Under the pieces are notes generated by a model. That model saw only the letters and a list, made by a program, of their open reading frames with translations, was not told the DNA's origin and did not search any database. From Gammaproteobacteria bacterium (GTDB lineage: Bacteria; Pseudomonadota; Gammaproteobacteria; Nevskiales; Nevskiaceae): a stretch of DNA of 64,000 bases. Shown in pieces: positions 59,269-64,000 of the stretch (the first letter of the stretch is position 1; each line of letters begins with the position of its first letter). The position numbers and the translations under genes are program-made. The DNA lies in the NCBI GenBank assembly GCA_016182805.1, contig JACPFV010000033.1:4111-68110 (forward strand). The letters run 5' to 3'.

Positions 59269-60182
59269 CGTTGGCGCACTCTCGGATCGAGCACCCCGTA
59301 CAGCAGGTCCACGATCAGGTTGAACAGGATGATGAGGGCGCCGTAGAACACGACCACGCCCATCACGACGGTGTAGTCGCGGTTCAGCGCGCCCTGCACG
59401 AAGTGGCGGCCCAGGCCGGGGATGGAAAAGATCTGCTCGATCACGACCGAGCCGGTGATGAGCTGCGCCGTCGCCGGACCGAGGTACGACAGCACCGGCA
59501 TCAGCGCCGGCTTGAGCGCATGCACCAGGACCACGCGGTACTCTGGCAGCCCCTTGGCGCGGGCCGCGCGGACGTAGCCCTGCCCGAGCACCTCGATCAT
59601 GGAGCCGCGCATCAGGCGGGCGATGGCGGCAACCTGCGGCAGCGCCAGCGCCAGCACCGGCAGGACCAAGCTTGCCGGCCCGTCCCAGCCGCCGGCCGGC
59701 AGCCAGGCCAGCGTGACCGCGAACGCCAGTACCAGCAGCGGGGCGACGACGAAGTTGGGCAGCGCCAGGCCGGTCATCGCCAGGGCCATGATGCCGTGGT
59801 CGGCCGGGCCATTGTACTTCAAGGCGGCCAGGATGCCCGCGCCGCCGCCCAGCAGCAGCGCCAGCAGCAGCGCCGCCATGCCGAGTTGCAGCGACACCGG
59901 GAAGCCCTGCGCGACCAGCTCGTTCACCGTGTAGCCCGCGTATTGATACGAGGGTCCGAGATCGCCCTGCATCAAGCCGCCCAGATAGCGCCCGAACTGG
60001 CGCCACACCGGCTCGTCGAGGTGGTATGCGGCCTCGACCTGCGCCTGCACCTCCGGCGGCAGCGCGCGCTCCGCGTCGAACGGCCCGCCCGGCGCCACGC
60101 GCATCAGGAAAAACGTCAGCGCGACCAGCAGGAACAGCGTGGGGATCGCGGACAGCAGGCGCTTGAGGACGAAGCTCCACAT
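59265..60182 (-). CDS. oppB: Oligopeptide ABC transporter permease OppB
   Basis: 305 residues: the opening MWSFVLKRLLSAIPTLFLLV and RVAPGGPFD are typical OppB, followed by GDLGPSYQYAGYTVNELVAQ, six membrane segments and the EAA loop YVRAARAKGLPEYRVVLVHA. It is the channel partner of OppC. It starts 2 nt after oppA and overlaps oppC. Confidence 0.94.
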   Translation of the reverse strand: MWSFVLKRLLSAIPTLFLLVALTFFLMRVAPGGPFDAERALPPEVQAQVEAAYHLDEPVWRQFGRYLGGLMQGDLGPSYQYAGYTVNELVAQGFPVSLQLGMAALLLALLLGGGAGILAALKYNGPADHGIMALAMTGLALPNFVVAPLLVLAFAVTLAWLPAGGWDGPASLVLPVLALALPQVAAIARLMRGSMIEVLGQGYVRAARAKGLPEYRVVLVHALKPALMPVLSYLGPATAQLITGSVVIEQIFSIPGLGRHFVQGALNRDYTVVMGVVVFYGALIILFNLIVDLLYGVLDPRVRQR

Positions 60183-60184
60183 GG

Positions 60185-61810
60185 TCAGTGCGGCGGCAAC
60201 CGGAAGTGCTTGGTGTAGTGGTGATCCATGATATTGGCCCGCCAGCCGCGCACGTAAGGCTTGACCAGGTGCCGTGAGACGTAGAAGTACATCGGCAGCA
60301 CCGGCAGGTCCTCCAGCAGCAGGCGCTCGGCATCCTGCATGCGCGCGCGGCGCAGGCCGGAGTCGGTCTGCGCGGCGGCGGCATCGAGCAGCGCATCGTA
60401 GGCGGTATTGCAGTAGCCGGTGTCGTTCAGGCCGTTGCCGCAGCGGAACAGTTCCAGGAAGGAGGACGGGTCGTCGTAATCGCCGATCCACGACGCGCGG
60501 AACACCTGGGTGTCGCGCTTGAAGCGCCGCGATTGCAGGAACACCTTCCATTCCTCGTTGATAAGGCGCGTGCGCACGCCCAGCGCCTGCTGCCACATGT
60601 AAGCCACCACGACCGCGATCTTCTTGTGGTCGGCGTGGGTGTTGTAGCGGATTTCGACCTCCAGCGGGCGCTCCGCCGAATATCCCGCTTCGGCGTACAG
60701 GCGGCGCGCCTCGGCCAGGCGCCGCTCGGCCGGCCAGGATGCCCACGGCGCGATGACCGGCGCATAGCCCGCGGTGCCGGGCGGCACCCACCCGTACGCT
60801 GGAGTCTCGCCGGCAGCGGCGATCTTCCCGGCCAGGATTTCGCGGTCCACCGCCAGGGCCAGCGCGCGGCGCAGCTTGGGATTGTCGCGGAACGGCGCGC
60901 GGGTGAGGTTGAAGCCGTAGTAGTAGATTCCCAGATAGGGCGTCGCGTGCAGCTCCGCGCCGAGGTTCTGCCGCACCCAGGGCATCTGATTCTGGGGAAC
61001 CGTGCCGGTCCAGTCCAGTTCCCCGGCCCGGTAGCGTTTAAGCTCGGCGGCGGCATTCTCGGTCGGGTAGTACACGACGCGGTCCACCGCGACCTGGGCC
61101 GCGTCCCAGTACTCCGTGTTGCGCACCAGGGCGATGTGCGACTGCATCACCCATTGATCCAGGCGGTACGCCCCGTTGCCGACCAGCAGGCCGGGCCGGG
61201 CAAAGCGCTCGCCGTGCGCCGCCAGGCTCGGCCGATGCACCGGGAAGGTCGCGTGGTGGGTCAGCAGGCCGGGGAAGTGCGGAGCGGGCGCGCGCAGGCG
61301 GATTTGCAGGCGATGCGCGTCCAGCGCGCCGACGCCCAGCGCCTCCGGCGGCAGCCGGCCGCTGGTGACGGCATCCGCGTTCTCGATCGGCAGCAGCAGC
61401 TGCGAGTACTTCGAGCCGGTGCGCGGATCGGCGCTGCGCCGCAGGCCGGCGGCGTAGTCCTCCGCGGTCAGCGGATCGCCGTTGGACCAGCGCGCGCCCT
61501 CGCGCAGAAAGAACGTATAGCTGCGGCCTTCGTCCGCCACCTCCCAGCGCTCCGCCGCACCGGGGACGACGCTGCCGTCCGGCGCCTCGCCGGTCAGGCC
61601 CTCGTACAGGTCGCGCAGGATGTTCGCGGCGCTGATGCCTTGCGCCTTGTGCGGGTCCAGCGTTTCCGGCTCGACTTCGTTGCCCTTGCGCAGGACTTGG
61701 ACGGCCTGCGCCGGAGTCGAAAAGGCAAATTCGCACAGAGCCACAGACACGCAGAGAAATGCTCTTAGGAAAGGAATTCCGCCGTGGCTCGGCGTTTCTG
61801 TGCTGAACAT
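60185..61810 (-). CDS. oppA: Oligopeptide-binding protein OppA
   Basis: 541 residues, SBP_bac_5 type: EVEPETLDPHKAQGISAANI near the start, LYEGLTGEAPDGSVVPGAAE, a WSNGDPLTAEDYAAGLRRSA block, and LRRALALAVDREILAGKIAA. It captures peptides in the periplasm for OppBC-OppD. The N-terminal signal (FLRAFLCVSVALCEFAFSTP, AQA) coincides with a dispersed repeat (61729-61808) shared with the sucD-nadE gap. The ATG at 61810 has no clear ribosome-binding site. Confidence 0.92.
   Translation of the reverse strand: MFSTETPSHGGIPFLRAFLCVSVALCEFAFSTPAQAVQVLRKGNEVEPETLDPHKAQGISAANILRDLYEGLTGEAPDGSVVPGAAERWEVADEGRSYTFFLREGARWSNGDPLTAEDYAAGLRRSADPRTGSKYSQLLLPIENADAVTSGRLPPEALGVGALDAHRLQIRLRAPAPHFPGLLTHHATFPVHRPSLAAHGERFARPGLLVGNGAYRLDQWVMQSHIALVRNTEYWDAAQVAVDRVVYYPTENAAAELKRYRAGELDWTGTVPQNQMPWVRQNLGAELHATPYLGIYYYGFNLTRAPFRDNPKLRRALALAVDREILAGKIAAAGETPAYGWVPPGTAGYAPVIAPWASWPAERRLAEARRLYAEAGYSAERPLEVEIRYNTHADHKKIAVVVAYMWQQALGVRTRLINEEWKVFLQSRRFKRDTQVFRASWIGDYDDPSSFLELFRCGNGLNDTGYCNTAYDALLDAAAAQTDSGLRRARMQDAERLLLEDLPVLPMYFYVSRHLVKPYVRGWRANIMDHHYTKHFRLPPH
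61729..61808. repeat. Second copy of the dispersed palindrome, inside the oppA signal sequence
   Basis: TTCGCACAGAGCC followed by a CAGA word matches the left arm of the element at 24857-24940, with AAAGGC just upstream in both. The right half (TTTCTGTGCTGAAC on plus) pairs weakly with the left. It is translated on the minus strand as the OppA signal peptide. Confidence 0.6.
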
Positions 61811-61815
61811 GCTTT

Positions 61816-62709
61816 TCAACGGGGCTTGCGACCGCCGGCCAGCGTCACGATCACCACGCCCAGCAGGATGATGACGGTACCGGCGATCTGGGTCGGATTG
61901 AGCCGCTCGCCCAGCAGCCACCAGCCAAGAAACACGGCGACGGCCGGGTTGACGTAGGCGTAGGTGCCCAGGCGCGCCGGCGAGACCTCGTGCACCAGCC
62001 AGGCGTACGCCGCGTAGGCGATGCAGGAGCCGAACACGATCAGGTAGGCCAGCGCCCACAGCGCGCGCGGCTCCCACGACCAGCGCGCCGGCTCGCCCAG
62101 CAGCACGCCCAGCGGGATCAGCACGGCAGCGGCAGTCAGGGTCTGCAAGGCGGCGGTCATGATGGGGGCGGCCCCCACCGGATGCCGCCGCGAATACACC
62201 GAGCCCATGGACCACAGCGCGGAGGACGAAATCAGCGCGGCATAGGCCAGCGGCGGGCCGGCGCGCAGTTCCAGGCCGCTGCCGACCAGCACGGCGACGC
62301 CGCCGAAGCCCAGCAGCAGGCCGGCGACGGTGCGCGCATTCACGCGCTCGCCATTGGGGCCGAGCGCACCGATGCCGGCCAGCCACAGCGCCGAGGTGGC
62401 GACGATCAGGGCGGCCTGGTTGGACTCGACCCACTGCTCGCTCCAGGTGACGAGGCCGTTGGCACCGACCAGCATCAGCACGCCGGTGATCGCGACCGTG
62501 GCCCAGTCGCGCGGGCTGCGCGGCAACTGCGCGCCGCGGGCGAGCGCGAACGCCAGCATGACGAGGCCGGCGAGCAGGAAGCGCACGCCGGCGAACAGCG
62601 CCGGCGGCAGCGCCGCGACGCCCACGCGGATCGCAAGGTACGTGGAGCCCCACACCAGGTAGACGGTGGCAAAGGCGATAACCAGCTGCGATGTGCGGGA
62701 CGGCTTCAT
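61816..62709 (-). CDS. EamA/DMT-family permease
   Basis: 297 residues, ten membrane segments in two EamA repeats. The first begins VYLVWGSTYLAIRVGVAALP; the second has SSSALWSMGSVYSRRH and AYVNPAVAVFLGWWLLGERL. It is close to the YedA type of drug/metabolite transporter; the substrate is unknown. ATG 62709 lies only 15 nt beyond the terminator of the upstream TPR gene, and no ribosome-binding site is evident. A GTG at 62748 would place the terminator inside the coding region. Confidence 0.87.
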   Translation of the reverse strand: MKPSRTSQLVIAFATVYLVWGSTYLAIRVGVAALPPALFAGVRFLLAGLVMLAFALARGAQLPRSPRDWATVAITGVLMLVGANGLVTWSEQWVESNQAALIVATSALWLAGIGALGPNGERVNARTVAGLLLGFGGVAVLVGSGLELRAGPPLAYAALISSSALWSMGSVYSRRHPVGAAPIMTAALQTLTAAAVLIPLGVLLGEPARWSWEPRALWALAYLIVFGSCIAYAAYAWLVHEVSPARLGTYAYVNPAVAVFLGWWLLGERLNPTQIAGTVIILLGVVIVTLAGGRKPR

Positions 62710-62723
62710 GGGAAGGAACCATG

Positions 62724-62752
62724 AAAAAGCCCGTGCGCCGGAACGCACGGGC
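62724..62752 (-). terminator. Intrinsic terminator after the TPR gene
   Basis: On the minus strand GCCCGTGCG, a 6-nt loop and CGCACGGGC form a 9-bp stem followed by TTTTT (62728-62724). It is a classical terminator placed just before the EamA start codon. Confidence 0.88.
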
Positions 62753-62793
62753 TGCGGAATTCTGCCGAAGATGAGGCGTCGGCGCCAGCGCCG

Positions 62794-64000
62794 CTAGTTC
62801 TGCCCGGTTTCCGCGTCCTCGGCGGCCGCGTGTTTCTTGGCCTCGGCCAGCGCCGCGGCGGCCTCCTGCTCCTGCTTGAGGTTGGTCAGGTGGTTCAGCC
62901 AGTCGCCGGCGGCCTTGCGGGTCTTCTCGTGGCCCAGGGCGTCGCGGAACGCGGCCTCGGCGCGGGCGTAGTCGTTGAGTTGCATGGCGGTGACGCCGGT
63001 CAGCATCGCGAACTCGCCCTTGTTTTCGATGCCGCCCTTGGCTTTCGCGTTGTCCAGCGCCTCGATCGCCGCCTTCCAGTTCTCCTCCTCGACGTACAGG
63101 TGCGCCAGGCGCTTGTACAGCTCGCCCTTCTCGGAGGCCGCGGCCGCCTTTTTCAGCGCCGCCTCGGCCTTCTTGTTCTCGCGCGCCAGCAGCCAGGCGT
63201 TCGCCAGCAGCTCCAGGTTCTTCTCGTCGGCCTTCAGCGCGCCCTCGTCGAGCCCGCGCTGGATCACCTGCCCGGCCTTGTACGGGATCTGCAGGTAGAA
63301 GTACAGATTCGCGAGGTTCTTGAACTCGCTCTCTTCGTTGATGAAGCCCTTGCGATCGGCCAGGGCCAGGATCGCCAGCGCCTGCGGGTCCTTGCCCAGC
63401 TCGAAGTACAGGCTGGACATCTGCTTCCAGTACTGCTCCTTGGTCGGCGCGACGGACACGAGTTGCAGCAGAACGCCGGCGCAGGCGGCGAACTCCTTCA
63501 GCTCGTAGTGCATCGCCAGCTTGGCCTGCAACCAGGACTCCTTGGGCGTCTTGGCCTTGACCAGGCCGATGTCGATCTGCTCCAGCGCGTCGCGGAAGCG
63601 CTTCTTCTCCGCGTAGCTGATCGCGAGCATGACGTGGGCGTCCGGCAGCGGGTTGCAGGACTCCTTCATGTACGCCTCGATCTGGCGCAGGCCGGCATCG
63701 GTCTTGCCGTCGGCGATCAGGAGCTGGCCGATGTTGAACATGATCTGCTCGTGCGCGTTCTGCGGCAGGGCGTTGGTGTCCAGCACCTTGCGGAACAGCG
63801 CGATGGCCTTGTCGGTCTTCTCCTGCTGCGCGTAGATGAACGCCAGCGTCTGCCAGACCACGGCCTTCTCGTAATCGCCGTGCGCGCGCTCGGCCAGCTC
63901 GTTGAGCTTCTTCTCCGACTCGGCGTACTCGCCCTTGCCGATGGCGGTCTGAATGCGCTCGATCTGACGGAAGGTGCCTTCGGTCAACGCGCTCTTGGTC
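62794..64000 (-). CDS. TPR-repeat protein (partial, 5' end off window)
   Basis: At least 402 codons, open to the right edge (TKSALTEGTFRQIERIQTAI continues upstream of a TTG at 63987). Tandem TPR/Sel1-like helices run through the whole protein (for example EKAVVWQTLAFIYAQQEKTD and ELYKRLAHLYVEEENWKAAI), ending in an Ala/Glu/Lys-rich tail. It resembles the tetratricopeptide proteins encoded with ExbB/ExbD/TonB systems in gammaproteobacteria. That would predict an exbB-exbD-tonB cluster beyond the right edge; this is inference. Confidence 0.8.
   Translation of the reverse strand, partial: TKSALTEGTFRQIERIQTAIGKGEYAESEKKLNELAERAHGDYEKAVVWQTLAFIYAQQEKTDKAIALFRKVLDTNALPQNAHEQIMFNIGQLLIADGKTDAGLRQIEAYMKESCNPLPDAHVMLAISYAEKKRFRDALEQIDIGLVKAKTPKESWLQAKLAMHYELKEFAACAGVLLQLVSVAPTKEQYWKQMSSLYFELGKDPQALAILALADRKGFINEESEFKNLANLYFYLQIPYKAGQVIQRGLDEGALKADEKNLELLANAWLLARENKKAEAALKKAAAASEKGELYKRLAHLYVEEENWKAAIEALDNAKAKGGIENKGEFAMLTGVTAMQLNDYARAEAAFRDALGHEKTRKAAGDWLNHLTNLKQEQEAAAALAEAKKHAAAEDAETGQN

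Overview
The window is GC-rich, densely packed chromosomal DNA from a gammaproteobacterium. The evidence is the conserved block miaB-phoH-ybeY-corC-lnt, the bamD/rluD/pgeF arrangement, a FadE-type acyl-CoA dehydrogenase, PilS/PilR with a PP0621-type neighbour, and two DUF1302 outer-membrane proteins. The mix (Tad pilus, DUF1302/DUF1329/RND module, FadE) would suit the Nevskiales/Solimonadaceae or Xanthomonadales neighbourhood; this is inference from gene content, not a phylogeny. I see no tRNA, rRNA, CRISPR array, prophage or intact insertion sequence.

Layout. 1-10400 (minus) is a Tad/Flp type IVb pilus operon reading flp, prepilin peptidase, tadE, cpaB, cpaC, cpaE, tadA, tadB, tadC, tadD, a DUF3613 gene and tadG, which runs off the left edge. 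Nearly every junction is a 4-base stop/start overlap. apaH (plus) follows and converges, over a strong terminator, on a minus-strand module of an MMPL/RND transporter, a YCF48-like propeller, a DUF1329 protein and a DUF1302 outer-membrane protein (11475-19158). PilR/PilS and a small zinc-ribbon protein come next, then divergent sucC-sucD and nadE (plus). bamD (minus) stands head to head with rluD-pgeF-fadE-SDR-glpD and two tandem Aer-like chemoreceptors (plus, to 38819).

38823-51760 is all minus. It holds a four-gene ABC exporter (membrane-fusion protein, ATPase, two permeases) with a coupled CPBP protease, then DUF2461, lnt, a damaged corC, ybeY, phoH, miaB, ssb and an MFS transporter. uvrA (plus) is followed by a second, isolated DUF1302 gene, an oligopeptide ABC transporter (oppA-oppB-oppC-oppD, no oppF), an EamA permease and a TPR protein running off the right edge (all minus).

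The observations most worth a second look are: a cpaB reading frame broken at a six-base homopolymer, with its canonical C-terminus preserved in the next frame; a corC lacking about 33 codons plus a frame break; a 267-bp element with 31-bp inverted ends inside the tad operon; an OppA signal peptide that appears to be built from a dispersed palindromic repeat; short tandem repeats at gene junctions; and the RND/YCF48/DUF1329/DUF1302 set as a poorly characterised trans-envelope system. No wholly novel defence or mobile system was found.
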